Origin: Alphaproteobacteria bacterium LSUCC0396
GTDB lineage: Bacteria > Pseudomonadota > Alphaproteobacteria > Puniceispirillales > Puniceispirillaceae
DNA: 64,000 nucleotides
Reading direction: 5' to 3'
Assembly (NCBI GenBank): GCA_041228345.1
Contig: CP166131.1
Coordinates: 1,543,001-1,607,000 of the forward strand
How positions within the stretch are numbered: the first letter of the stretch is position 1; each line of letters opens with the position of its first letter. Under the pieces are notes generated by a model, which did no database searches, had not been told where the DNA came from, and saw only the letters and a list, made by a program, of their open reading frames with translations. A program made the position numbers and the translations under genes. Shown piece after piece: positions 49,966-58,246 of this stretch.

Positions 49966-52392
49966 CTATCTTATGAGGGCTTTGCGCTGCAGGGTTGCCG
50001 GAATGGCACGCCCTTCAACGAGCACGGTATAATCGCCTTTTTCCAGCGCCTCATAGCCAGATGTTCCAGCCGGCGCCTCAATCAAACAAAGCCCTATCGC
50101 TGTCCCTAGCTTGGCCGAGAATGCGCCACTTGTAACAAAGCCAACAGCCTCACCATCACGCAACACCGGTTCATTATGATGCAGCATTGCATCGGGCTGA
50201 TGCAATTTGACCGAACATAGGAAGGGACCCTTCCCCTCGGCCTTTCGGGCAAGATAGGCCTGCTTGCCGGTGAAAGGGATGTTTTTGCTAGGCCGACAAG
50301 CAAAATCTAACCCAATTTGATGGGGCGATTCAGTATAGGCCATGTCAGATCCCCAATGCACAAAGCCTTTTTCAATGCGCAAAGCGTTTAAAGCCTCACC
50401 GCCCGCAAGCCGCAAATCATAACCCTGTCCTGCCTGATAAAGCACTTCAAATACATATTCGGCAAAGTCAGGGGTGATAAAAATTTCCCAACCCATCTCG
50501 CCGGTAAAGGACAGGCGTTGGGCAAAGACAGGTGCGTGGCCAATGTAGAATTGCTGCAAGCTATATGGCGGGAAATCCTTATCTGATAGGGAAATATCAA
50601 TAAGCGTCTCTAACACGGCGCGTGATAACGGCCCGCTTAGCGCAAGCACGGCATAGGCGCTGGTCACATCACGGATGACAACATCTTCATCGGCTAAGAT
50701 CGCATTTTGCAGATGGTCTCGGTTGCGCCGGGTATGTGAGATTGCACTCATGACCATAAAGCGTGTTTTGTTATGTCGGGCAATCGTAACATCGCCCTCG
50801 ATACCACCGCGTTCATTCAGCATGAGGCTGTATGTTACACGCCCATCGGGCAATGAGACATCATTGGTAAGAACGCGTTGAAGAAAATTTTCGGCATCGG
50901 GTCCTTCAACCATATGTTTGCCAAGCATCGAGTAATCAATCATCACAACGCCGTTACGCGCGAATGTCTGCTCGCTCTGCGCATGGTCAAACCAGTTTGG
51001 TTTGCCAAAGGCATAATCATGAACCGGTGCAACGCCTTTCGGGGCGAACCAGCTTGGCCGCTCCCATCCTTGCATTTCCGAATAAACCGCTCCCTTGGAT
51101 TTTAAGGCTTGGTAAAATGGTGTTCGTCTTAGCCCGCGCGCGGTTTCGCGCTGGCGAGACGGCCAGTGCATTGCATAAGTCAGCACAAGGGTTTCTGGGC
51201 AGCGTTCCTGAAGATACTGATCCTGTGCCTGAAATTCTTCTATACGTGCAGGGTCCATTTCCGACAGATCCATCGTTGGATGGCCAGCCATTATCCAGTC
51301 GGCAACGGCCTTTCCAGCCCCAGATCCAGACTGGATACCAGTAGAGTTAACCCCTGCAAGAACAAAGTAATTTTTTACATCAGGAGCCTCACCCAAGGTA
51401 AACCGCCCGTCATGTGAATAGCTCTCAGGGCCATTGAAAAAGGTACGAATACCGACCTCGGTAAGGCATGGCACGCGCGCCATCGCCAATTCCAGAACTT
51501 CCATAACGTCATCCTCGACGAATGGCAGACTGTCAAATTCGAAATGGTCTGGGATGCCGTCTTTTGACCAGGCTTTTGCATGGAAATGGGCAAAGCCGAA
51601 TAACAGTTTGCCAGCATCCTCTTTCCAATAGGTACCATCACAATATGACCGAAGAACAGGAAGATCAGATGGAAGGCCGGCAATCGGTTCGGTAACAAGA
51701 TAATAATGCTCGCAAGCATGAAGCGGAACACCAACGCCATTTTTCCGGCCCAGATCGCGGGCCCACATTCCGGCGCAGTTAACCACAAACTCGGCCGTGA
51801 TAAATCCAGCATCAGTATCAACACCAGTTACTTTCCCGTCTGACGTCAAGACTGTCTCAACCTTAATATTTTCAAAAATTCTGGCACCATTCATTCGCGC
51901 CCCACGGGCCAATGCCTGCGTCAGGTCGGTCGGATTTGCCGACCCGTCGCTGGGCATATAGATACCGCCAATTACACCGTCAGCGTTCATTAATGGCCAT
52001 CGTTCCTTGATTGCATCTGTTTCAATAAATGATGCTTCGACACCGAATAGCTTGGCGAAATCGGCTTTGCGCTTTAGCTCGGCAAGGCGATCTGGGTTCA
52101 GGGCTATCGAGATTGAACCATTTTGCCGGAACCCCGGATTAAGGCCTGTTTCGGCTTCAATCTCTTGCAGTAGCTCGACCCCATAGCTGGCAAAGGCTGT
52201 GGTGGCATGGCTGCCTTGAAGCTGGCCAACTAAACCGGCAGCATGCCATGTGGTGCCGCTGGTAAGCTTCTTCCGCTCGACAAGAACCACATCCTTCCAG
52301 CCATTCTTGGCAAGGTGATAAGCAACCGAACAGCCATGGATGCCGCCGCCGATGACAACAACCTGTGCCTGTTTTGGAAAAGGTGCTGGCAT
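49966..52392 (-). CDS. FAD-dependent dehydrogenase of the sarcosine/dimethylglycine dehydrogenase family
   Basis: The 808-residue protein has a DAO/FAD domain at the N-terminus: [20 protein letters not shown] near residues 10-29, [18 protein letters not shown] near 39-56, then [20 protein letters not shown] near 353-372. The C-terminal half is a GcvT-like folate-binding aminomethyltransferase module. The layout matches dimethylglycine and sarcosine dehydrogenases, which oxidise N-methyl groups and pass one-carbon units to folate. Which N-methylamine it uses is not clear. It shares its strand with the PhyH dioxygenase gene upstream. Confidence 0.88.
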   Translation of the reverse strand: MPAPFPKQAQVVVIGGGIHGCSVAYHLAKNGWKDVVLVERKKLTSGTTWHAAGLVGQLQGSHATTAFASYGVELLQEIEAETGLNPGFRQNGSISIALNPDRLAELKRKADFAKLFGVEASFIETDAIKERWPLMNADGVIGGIYMPSDGSANPTDLTQALARGARMNGARIFENIKVETVLTSDGKVTGVDTDAGFITAEFVVNCAGMWARDLGRKNGVGVPLHACEHYYLVTEPIAGLPSDLPVLRSYCDGTYWKEDAGKLLFGFAHFHAKAWSKDGIPDHFEFDSLPFVEDDVMEVLELAMARVPCLTEVGIRTFFNGPESYSHDGRFTLGEAPDVKNYFVLAGVNSTGIQSGSGAGKAVADWIMAGHPTMDLSEMDPARIEEFQAQDQYLQERCPETLVLTYAMHWPSRQRETARGLRRTPFYQALKSKGAVYSEMQGWERPSWFAPKGVAPVHDYAFGKPNWFDHAQSEQTFARNGVVMIDYSMLGKHMVEGPDAENFLQRVLTNDVSLPDGRVTYSLMLNERGGIEGDVTIARHNKTRFMVMSAISHTRRNRDHLQNAILADEDVVIRDVTSAYAVLALSGPLSRAVLETLIDISLSDKDFPPYSLQQFYIGHAPVFAQRLSFTGEMGWEIFITPDFAEYVFEVLYQAGQGYDLRLAGGEALNALRIEKGFVHWGSDMAYTESPHQIGLDFACRPSKNIPFTGKQAYLARKAEGKGPFLCSVKLHQPDAMLHHNEPVLRDGEAVGFVTSGAFSAKLGTAIGLCLIEAPAGTSGYEALEKGDYTVLVEGRAIPATLQRKALIR

Positions 52393-52545
52393 CAGAAAAA
52401 TCCTTCAAATATGCGCTACCCAGAAATTATGTGTTACCTTGAACCGTTACCAAACATACAGGTCTTTACCGCAAAGTAACAAGGGGGGTGTAGCCAGTGG
52501 GCTGTTTTGGTCTTGCGGCCGAATGAGACGCGCCCCTTTGCCGCC

Positions 52546-53412
52546 TTAAATATCGGTGCCTTCTTGCTGGGCAAAAAAGGATGTGCCTTTGGGAATAGCT
52601 GGCAATTGCATCGCATATTGAGAACAGCGGACACTGCCTGTTTCTGTGCCCCGCACCAGTTCATGCGTGAACCGGCTTGGTAAATGGTTTGGGCTTAATT
52701 CAATCGCATCTTCGGCATAATAGGTGGTGATATAAAGTGTCCGTGGTGTGGTAGATAAATTAGGCGCTGACCCGTGCAACAGATTGACGTGCATCAAACA
52801 GACCGTACCGGCTTTGCCAGTGCATTTAACAATCTTGTCATGCTGCGGTTCGATAATGCTGTCATCAATGGCACCGGTAAATACGCCATTATGCCAGTGC
52901 GGATAAAGCGGGCCTTTATGACTGCCCGGGATAATCTCAAGCGGCCCATTCTCAAATGTTACGTCATCAACAAACAGCAAGCAGGTGATCATGTCGTCAT
53001 TGGTCATTGGCTGGAATAAAAAATCCTGATGCCATTTCACCGCAGTTGCCGAGCCGGGCAGTTTTGAATTTACCTTGCCGTGATGAAAGCGAATATTGGG
53101 GCCAAGCAATTCAGCGCAATAATCAACGGTGCGGGCGTTGCGCATTACATCTTCATAAAGGGGCGAGACCTCTTCGGGTGATTGGACGCGCCGAAGCGCT
53201 GGAGTTGTTGCGCTATGGCCGGGCTGTAGGTCGAATCTTGCTCGCCCATCCATTGTCTCACCATAGTCGCAATTATGATTTCGGCTTTCATCTACCCAGC
53301 TTTGAAATTCTGTGCGAAGGGCGGTCAGCTGGCGCGCCGAGACCGCATTATCGACGAGTAGAACGCCATCTTGCCAAAAACTGTCTTTTTGCGCTTGTGT
53401 AAGTAATCCCAT
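52546..53412 (-). CDS. Phytanoyl-CoA dioxygenase (PhyH)-family enzyme
   Basis: This 288-residue Fe(II)/2-oxoglutarate oxygenase has the iron ligands His-x-Asp in AVKWHQDFLFQPM near residue 124 and a distal His in MHVNLLHGSAPNLSTTPRTL near 205-224, where Arg binds 2-oxoglutarate. Its substrate is unknown. It is 153 bp upstream of the dehydrogenase gene on the same strand, so both may be used in breakdown of an osmolyte-like compound. The N-terminal start MGLLTQAQKDSFWQDGVLLV is typical of the family. Confidence 0.88.
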   Translation of the reverse strand: MGLLTQAQKDSFWQDGVLLVDNAVSARQLTALRTEFQSWVDESRNHNCDYGETMDGRARFDLQPGHSATTPALRRVQSPEEVSPLYEDVMRNARTVDYCAELLGPNIRFHHGKVNSKLPGSATAVKWHQDFLFQPMTNDDMITCLLFVDDVTFENGPLEIIPGSHKGPLYPHWHNGVFTGAIDDSIIEPQHDKIVKCTGKAGTVCLMHVNLLHGSAPNLSTTPRTLYITTYYAEDAIELSPNHLPSRFTHELVRGTETGSVRCSQYAMQLPAIPKGTSFFAQQEGTDI

Positions 53413-53588
53413 CTTTTTCCCCTATTACTGCTTGGCATAAAAGCGGCATCCACGACACATTTTTCATCCAAAAACTTTTCAATCAAAAGACCACTGCGTC
53501 AAGCCTTATTGTTTGTTAGGAATTTGTACGTTAGGGCAATTCTATGCTAGATTTTTCGCGGTAGAAAGACTGTGTCAGGCGAGGGAAA

Positions 53589-54971
53589 ATGACGTTTAAT
53601 CAGGACTCGATAGATCAGGCAATTGCTGTATTAAAACAGCAGTTTGGCGACCGGTTAAGCGTTGCGCAAACGGTGCGTGAGCAGCATGGTCACACCACCA
53701 CTAGAATGCCCAACCAGCCACCTGATGCAGTTATTTTTGCCAAGAGTGCCGAAGAAATTTCCAGCATCATGCAAACCTGTCACAAGCTTGGCTGTCCGGT
53801 GATTGCGTTTGGTGCTGGCTCGTCACTTGAGGGGCATGTCAACGCGCCATATGGCGGCATCTCGATTGATATGAACCAGCTTGATCAGGTGCTAGCGGTG
53901 AATAATGAAGATTTGGATGTGGTGGTACAGCCCGGCATTACCCGAGAGGCGCTGAATGATTATCTGCGTGATAGTGGGTTGTTTTTCCCGATTGACCCGG
54001 GCGCGAATGCCAGTATTGGCGGCATGGCGGCAACGGGTGCTTCGGGAACGAATGCGGTTCGTTATGGCACCATGCGCGACAATATCTTGGGGATGCAGGT
54101 GGTAATGGCCGATGGGCGCATCGTCCGGGTTGGCGGGCGTGCGCGTAAATCATCAGCCGGTTATGATTTAACGCGGCTATTCATCGGATCTGAGGGCACG
54201 CTTGGCATTATCACCGAGCTGACCTTGCGGCTGCATGGTATTCCTGAGGTCATCGCTGGTGGCATTTGTTCTTTTCCCACCATTCACGCGGCCTGTGATG
54301 CGGTGATTATGACAGTTCAGATGGGCATTCCAATGGCACGGATAGAGCTATTGGATCCGCTGCAAGTTCGCGCCTGTAATACCTATTCAAAGCTGGATCT
54401 GCCCGAAGAGCCGCTATTGCTGGTTGAGTTCCACGGCTCGGCAGTTTCTGTGGATGATGATGTAAAGAGGTTTGCCGCAATTTGTGCCGAACTTACAAGC
54501 TCAGATTTTCAATGGTCGAATGAGCCAGAACAACGCAGCAAATTATGGAAGGCAAGGCATGATGCCTATTGGGCGGCGCTGGCGCTTATCCCGGGGGCAA
54601 AGGCCTATGCAACTGATGTTTGTGTGCCGATTTCAAACCTTGCCTCATGTGTCGAGGAAACCATCAAAGACATCAAAGAAAATGGTCTGACCGCACCGAT
54701 TGTGGGCCATGTTGGCGATGGTAATTTTCATGTCCTGCCGCTGGCGATGCCGGATGATGATGCGATGAATGACAAGGTGAGCGCCTTTGCCAAACGGCTG
54801 ACGACGCGGGCGTTGGCTTTTGGTGGTACCTGCACGGGCGAGCATGGCATTGGCCAAGGCAAGCGCGACTCGTTGTTCGAGGAAATGGGGGATGCGGTTG
54901 ATCTGATGGCCGGAATTAAGGCTAGGTTTGATCCGGCGGGCATTTTGAACCCGGGCAAGGTTTTTCACTAA
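53589..54971 (+). CDS. FAD-linked 2-hydroxyacid dehydrogenase (D-lactate dehydrogenase/GlcD type)
   Basis: The 460-residue protein has the PCMH FAD-binding fold: CPVIAFGAGSSLEGHVNAPY near residues 72-91, PGANASIGGMAATGASGTNA near 137-156 and SEGTLGIITELTLRLHG near 200-216. The C-terminal substrate domain has VGHVGDGNFHVLPLAM near 375-390 and CTGEHGIGQGKRDSL near 416-430. This favours a D-lactate dehydrogenase (cytochrome) over the narrower GlcD, but glycolate is possible. ATG 53589 follows GCGAGGG. Divergent from PhyH. Confidence 0.9.
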   Translation: MTFNQDSIDQAIAVLKQQFGDRLSVAQTVREQHGHTTTRMPNQPPDAVIFAKSAEEISSIMQTCHKLGCPVIAFGAGSSLEGHVNAPYGGISIDMNQLDQVLAVNNEDLDVVVQPGITREALNDYLRDSGLFFPIDPGANASIGGMAATGASGTNAVRYGTMRDNILGMQVVMADGRIVRVGGRARKSSAGYDLTRLFIGSEGTLGIITELTLRLHGIPEVIAGGICSFPTIHAACDAVIMTVQMGIPMARIELLDPLQVRACNTYSKLDLPEEPLLLVEFHGSAVSVDDDVKRFAAICAELTSSDFQWSNEPEQRSKLWKARHDAYWAALALIPGAKAYATDVCVPISNLASCVEETIKDIKENGLTAPIVGHVGDGNFHVLPLAMPDDDAMNDKVSAFAKRLTTRALAFGGTCTGEHGIGQGKRDSLFEEMGDAVDLMAGIKARFDPAGILNPGKVFH

Positions 54972-55145
54972 CACCCGCTCAACATGGCTTTAGGCCTTTA
55001 TAAAGGCTGTGCGTACGGTCAAAAAGCAAATAGCGCGCAACAGTTTATACCATCTGCGCCTATTGACGGATGTCTAGGGTTCTTTAGCATACTGATATTA
55101 CTTGAGGTCATTCAAAGATGACGCATAAGCAAGGCAATGATAGCA
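54972..55145. other. Left flank of the recombinase cassette
   Basis: This 174-bp stretch between the hydroxyacid dehydrogenase gene and the left inverted repeat has no gene. It holds a perfect palindrome GCCTTTATAAAGGC at 54994-55007, probably a weak terminator or cruciform, and TTGACG at 55063-55068 that could be a -35 reading into the cassette with a 19-bp spacer to CATACT. Confidence 0.4.
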
Positions 55146-55226
55146 TCCCGAGCGCGCCATTTCCTTACAAAGGTTAAGCCATCCTATTGATCTTCAAGGA
55201 TTCTTTTGAATTGCCGTGAGGGGGGG
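55146..55226. repeat. Left 81-bp inverted repeat, with tRNA-Arg 3' end
   Basis: 79 of 81 bases match the reverse complement of 57280-57360, with mismatches at 55198 and 55223. Its first 14 bases (TCCCGAGCGCGCCA) are the 3' end of tRNA-Arg. Its other end holds GTGAGGGGGG, the ribosome-binding site of the gene starting at 55231. It reads into the cassette. Confidence 0.95.
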
Positions 55227-55230
55227 CTGA

Positions 55231-55821
55231 TTGAGTATACTACGTAAATTTACCCAACACTGGCTTGGCATAACCACGCTTGCCTATCTGCTCACATTCG
55301 TTATTTGGCGATATTTGATACTGCCTTTTGAAATCAGCCTCACCAACGAGAACGCTATATTTGCCAGCTTCCTGTTCTTGCCTCACGCAGTTCGTGTTTT
55401 GAGTGCATGGTTATTAGGCCCTAAATCACTCATCGCTATGATTCCAGTTGGCATTGCTGTATCCCTGATTGGCGGCGTATCGCCTCCGCAGGGCTATGAA
55501 TTACTGTTGGAAGTAATTCTAGCAACCTTTGCTGCATCATCAGCAGTAATGGCTTTTGAGTTTATGCGGTTTTGTAAAATAGATGCCTACCCAAAGGATG
55601 CGGGTATAGTCAGCTGGCGCACTGTACTGTTCGGCGGTGTCTTGGCGTCAATCATTAACTCGCTAGGTTCAACATGGCTGAAATCTGGTTATTTTGATGC
55701 TGCCCTAATTCTTGAAGTCATAACTCGCTTTATTCTTGGGGATGTAATGGGCTTGATTGTAGGGATGTTAACTATCATGTTCGTAGCTAGATATATGCGT
55801 AAACAAGGGTTTTCGTCGTAA
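55231..55821 (+). CDS. Cassette membrane protein of unknown function
   Basis: The 196-residue protein has about five or six hydrophobic helices, for example TTLAYLLTFVIWRYLILPF near residues 15-33 and SLIAMIPVGIAVSLIGGV near 66-83, then a likely lipid-facing VITRFILGDVMGLIVGMLTI near 165-184. The central PHAVRVLSAWLLGPKS slightly recalls MASE1-like membrane modules. The start is TTG 55231, just after the left repeat, with GAGGGGGGG as ribosome-binding site. It is followed 9 bp later by a small gene. Transporter or sensor roles are both open. Confidence 0.72.
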   Translation: MSILRKFTQHWLGITTLAYLLTFVIWRYLILPFEISLTNENAIFASFLFLPHAVRVLSAWLLGPKSLIAMIPVGIAVSLIGGVSPPQGYELLLEVILATFAASSAVMAFEFMRFCKIDAYPKDAGIVSWRTVLFGGVLASIINSLGSTWLKSGYFDAALILEVITRFILGDVMGLIVGMLTIMFVARYMRKQGFSS

Positions 55822-55830
55822 GAGAAGCAA

Positions 55831-56115
55831 ATGGCAAACAGAAAGATTTATGCCGACCTATTGCGGGTCACCAAGTCAATGGAAGCAGATTTAGGACTGG
55901 ATGGGTTGACCAATACAGACCAACAGGTTCTTGCGTCTATCGTTCTGCTATCCAATGACGGTCAAAGCGAAGCTTTGTTGCAAGACCTAAAAGTACACGA
56001 ATTAACAAAGGATATACCAACGCCCTCACTTTATAGGTCACTTAAAAACCTTATTGAGTGCGGCATTGTTATAAAGGTTGGTAGTGAACGGTCAGGTATA
56101 TATAAACTAGCTTAA
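55831..56115 (+). CDS. Cassette small protein, possible winged helix
   Basis: The 94-residue product is soluble. Its C-terminal half, LTKDIPTPSLYRSLKNLIEC then GIVIKVGSERSGIYKLA, has the helix-turn-helix then beta-wing look of MarR-like regulators, and the N-terminal half ADLGLDGLTNTDQQVLASIV fits the first helices. AGAAG lies just upstream of ATG 55831. It ends 4 bp before the recombinase stop. It could be a regulator or excision factor; I do not recognise the family. Confidence 0.65.
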   Translation: MANRKIYADLLRVTKSMEADLGLDGLTNTDQQVLASIVLLSNDGQSEALLQDLKVHELTKDIPTPSLYRSLKNLIECGIVIKVGSERSGIYKLA

Positions 56116-56119
56116 GTGG

Positions 56120-57271
56120 CTATTTCGTTAGTTCATCCATCCAACTCTTTGTCAAATCCAACACATACCCCTCTCCATAACTCTGTCCTACACCAGCAGT
56201 AGACCACCCGCCTATCTGGTCAATCATGTCTGATGGACATTGAACAGCCCTCAGCCTGTCTCTGAGGCTATGCCTGAAGGAGTGAATTACACACCCATCT
56301 GATACTCTAGGCTTAAGCCACTTGTTAATTGCTGCTGATGCTGAGTTGGCATTAGTCCCTTTAGGTGATGTGTATCTTGGGAAGGCATAAGGACTAGTAG
56401 TACTAGTCTCCTTAACTCTCGTAGCAGCCCACAGGGAGGCTCCTACCAGTGGTATCTGTCTTTGACTGCCCCTTGTCTTTAGACCTCTCCATGAGTGAGG
56501 CTTCAGGTCTATGTGAGGTATCTCACAATCCAGCTTTATATCATCTACACTCAGACCAGCAGCTTCAGATAACCTCATGCCTGTGTCTGATATGAGTGCT
56601 ACTAGCCACCTGGCTTCATCATCAATAGACATACATTCCTTCTGTATCTCTCTGATGTTCTCAATAGGTATAGGTTTTCTTTTCTTGGCATCATCAAGGT
56701 CAGGAAGATAAACACGCGAGAAAGCGTTCTTACACTCTAAGCCATGTTCTTGAATAGCTAGATTGATAACAGACCTGATGGTGGCAAAGTTCCTCTTAAC
56801 TGAGTTAGTCGTAAGACCTCGTTTAAGAAGGTAATCCCTGTAAGCAGCAGCATCAGAGGATGAATATTCATCTAAGGGCCTATCACTCAGTACATCTACT
56901 ACTGACTGGATGTTCCTCTCAGCACCTCTGTGGAAGGTCTTATCCTTATTGACACCCTTCAGCCTTAGATACAGGTCCAAAGCCTCTGTAAGAGTCATAC
57001 AGGAGGATTGAGATAGCTTCTGAGGCTCACCTCTAAGCAAATGAAAGGCTGGTATATCTAGGTTAGCCAGCCTCAAAGACATCCAATAGTCTTCAAGCCT
57101 CTGTGCGATAGACCTAGCTGCACGAATAGCTTGGTCTTTTCTGCTTGTCTTTAAGCAAATAACGATTCTGGAAGCTTTGTAGTGTGCCTGAACATCCTTA
57201 GGCACACGCCTATTAAAGTAATAGGTTTGCCCCTTAACCCACAGGTAAGAGGCCATGTCATGGTATACCAT
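56120..57271 (-). CDS. Tyrosine recombinase/integrase of the cassette
   Basis: The 383-residue enzyme has an N-terminal arm/SAM-like DNA-binding part (YFNRRVPKDVQAHYK) and the catalytic domain with Arg in DTGMRLSEAAGLSV near residue 234, His-x-x-Arg in HSFRHSLRDRL near 332-342, then GGWSTAGVGQSYGEGY near 356-371 with the nucleophile Tyr. Arg codons are often AGG/AGA, unlike the host genes, a sign of transfer. ATG 57271 has GAGGGTGGG upstream, inside the right repeat. The gene is read away from tRNA-Arg, so the tRNA promoter can drive it. Confidence 0.92.
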   Translation of the reverse strand: MVYHDMASYLWVKGQTYYFNRRVPKDVQAHYKASRIVICLKTSRKDQAIRAARSIAQRLEDYWMSLRLANLDIPAFHLLRGEPQKLSQSSCMTLTEALDLYLRLKGVNKDKTFHRGAERNIQSVVDVLSDRPLDEYSSSDAAAYRDYLLKRGLTTNSVKRNFATIRSVINLAIQEHGLECKNAFSRVYLPDLDDAKKRKPIPIENIREIQKECMSIDDEARWLVALISDTGMRLSEAAGLSVDDIKLDCEIPHIDLKPHSWRGLKTRGSQRQIPLVGASLWAATRVKETSTTSPYAFPRYTSPKGTNANSASAAINKWLKPRVSDGCVIHSFRHSLRDRLRAVQCPSDMIDQIGGWSTAGVGQSYGEGYVLDLTKSWMDELTK

Positions 57272-57279
57272 CTGTACTA

Positions 57280-57360
57280 CCCACCCTCACGGCAATTCAA
57301 AAGAATCTTTGAAGATCAATAGGATGGCTTAACCTTTGTAAGGAAATGGCGCGCTCGGGA
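57280..57360. repeat. Right 81-bp inverted repeat, next to tRNA-Arg
   Basis: 79 of 81 bases match the reverse complement of the left copy at 55146-55226. Its tRNA side overlaps the 3' end of the intact tRNA-Arg gene, and its other end holds the ribosome-binding site of the recombinase. It is the likely recombination (att) site. Confidence 0.95.
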
Positions 57361-57423
57361 AGATTCGAACTCCCGACCCCCAGATTCGTAGTCTGGTGCT
57401 CTATCCAGCTGAGCTACGAGCGC
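57347..57423 (-). tRNA. tRNA-Arg (anticodon ACG)
   Basis: A complete 77-base cloverleaf runs on the - strand from GCGCTCGTAG at 57423 to an encoded CCA at 57347-57349. The anticodon stem-loop is CCAGA-CTACGAA-TCTGG, giving ACG, and the T arm has GTTCGAATC. The acceptor stem GCGCTCG pairs with CGAGCGC. The ACG wobble base would be read as inosine, which needs TadA. The gene lies next to the recombinase cassette and is intact. Confidence 0.97.
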
Positions 57424-57705
57424 GTCTTTGGCGATTTGCAAAAAAGGCGGTGCTTTGCAGCAGCGCATTAATGCCGTCCAATCCGCCGCAACATAGGTCA
57501 AGCCTGACGTGCTTGCAAGTGAATATTCATCCCCTTGCATCCACTTTCTTTACAGACGAATTTTATGGATGATGCTGGCGGCCTCAATTTCTGATAGCAA
57601 AAATACAAGATCAGGCTTGCTTTGGCTTTACAGCATTTAACCGAAACCGATATGATGGCGCGGCAGGGGGCCAATCGCCTCTGTTTTTGGTCATGGATGG
57701 ATAAT
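57424..57705. other. Region upstream of tRNA-Arg and gpt
   Basis: About 280 bp with no supported gene. It must hold the tRNA promoter on the - strand and the gpt promoter on the + strand. A frame extending gpt upstream to 57622 lacks a ribosome-binding site. Confidence 0.4.
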
Positions 57706-58185
57706 ATGACAGACCCGCGCATAAAATCATTCCCAGTTTCGTGGGAAGAGCTGCATCGCACCTCGAAAGCGTTGGCATGGCGCCTGCTTGAGCTGGGCCC
57801 GTTTGAGGGGTTGATCGCGGTTACACGCGGCGGGCTAGTGCCAGCTGCTATTGTTGCGCGTGAACTAGAAATTCGTCTTATAGATACGGCCTGCATCTCG
57901 TCTTATTCGGGTAACAAGCGTGGTGATCTTGATATTTTGAAACCGTCACCGATGGCGGGGGATGGCAGCGGATGGCTGATTGTTGACGATCTTGTCGATA
58001 CTGGCGAGACGGCGAAAGCCTTAAAAGCCATGATGCCAAAAGCTCATCTGGCAACGGTTTATGCAAAACCGGCAGGCCGGCCACTTGTCGATACGTTTGT
58101 CACCGAGGTCTCTCAAGATACATGGATTTTCTTTCCGTGGGATCTTGAGCCGCAACCATCAACGCCGATCATCGGCCAGCGTTAG
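57706..58185 (+). CDS. gpt: Xanthine-guanine phosphoribosyltransferase
   Basis: Gpt salvages xanthine and guanine to nucleotides. The 159-residue protein is near the 152-residue norm. It has the [20 protein letters not shown] start of the fold near residues 29-48, the PRPP motif [17 protein letters not shown] near 85-101 and a C-terminal [12 protein letters not shown] near 141-152. ATG 57706 follows GGATGG. It is tail to tail with the broken sensor-kinase gene. Confidence 0.93.
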   Translation: MTDPRIKSFPVSWEELHRTSKALAWRLLELGPFEGLIAVTRGGLVPAAIVARELEIRLIDTACISSYSGNKRGDLDILKPSPMAGDGSGWLIVDDLVDTGETAKALKAMMPKAHLATVYAKPAGRPLVDTFVTEVSQDTWIFFPWDLEPQPSTPIIGQR

Positions 58186-58246
58186 CCCGTATCCGCCATA
58201 AGATTTTTCTATCGGGTTTAAGCGGGCGCAATTTTATTCCCCAATC

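Noticed and set aside
55146-57360. IS element with terminal inverted repeats
   Set aside because: The enzyme is a tyrosine recombinase, not a DDE transposase, the repeats include a tRNA end, and there is no target-site duplication outside them.
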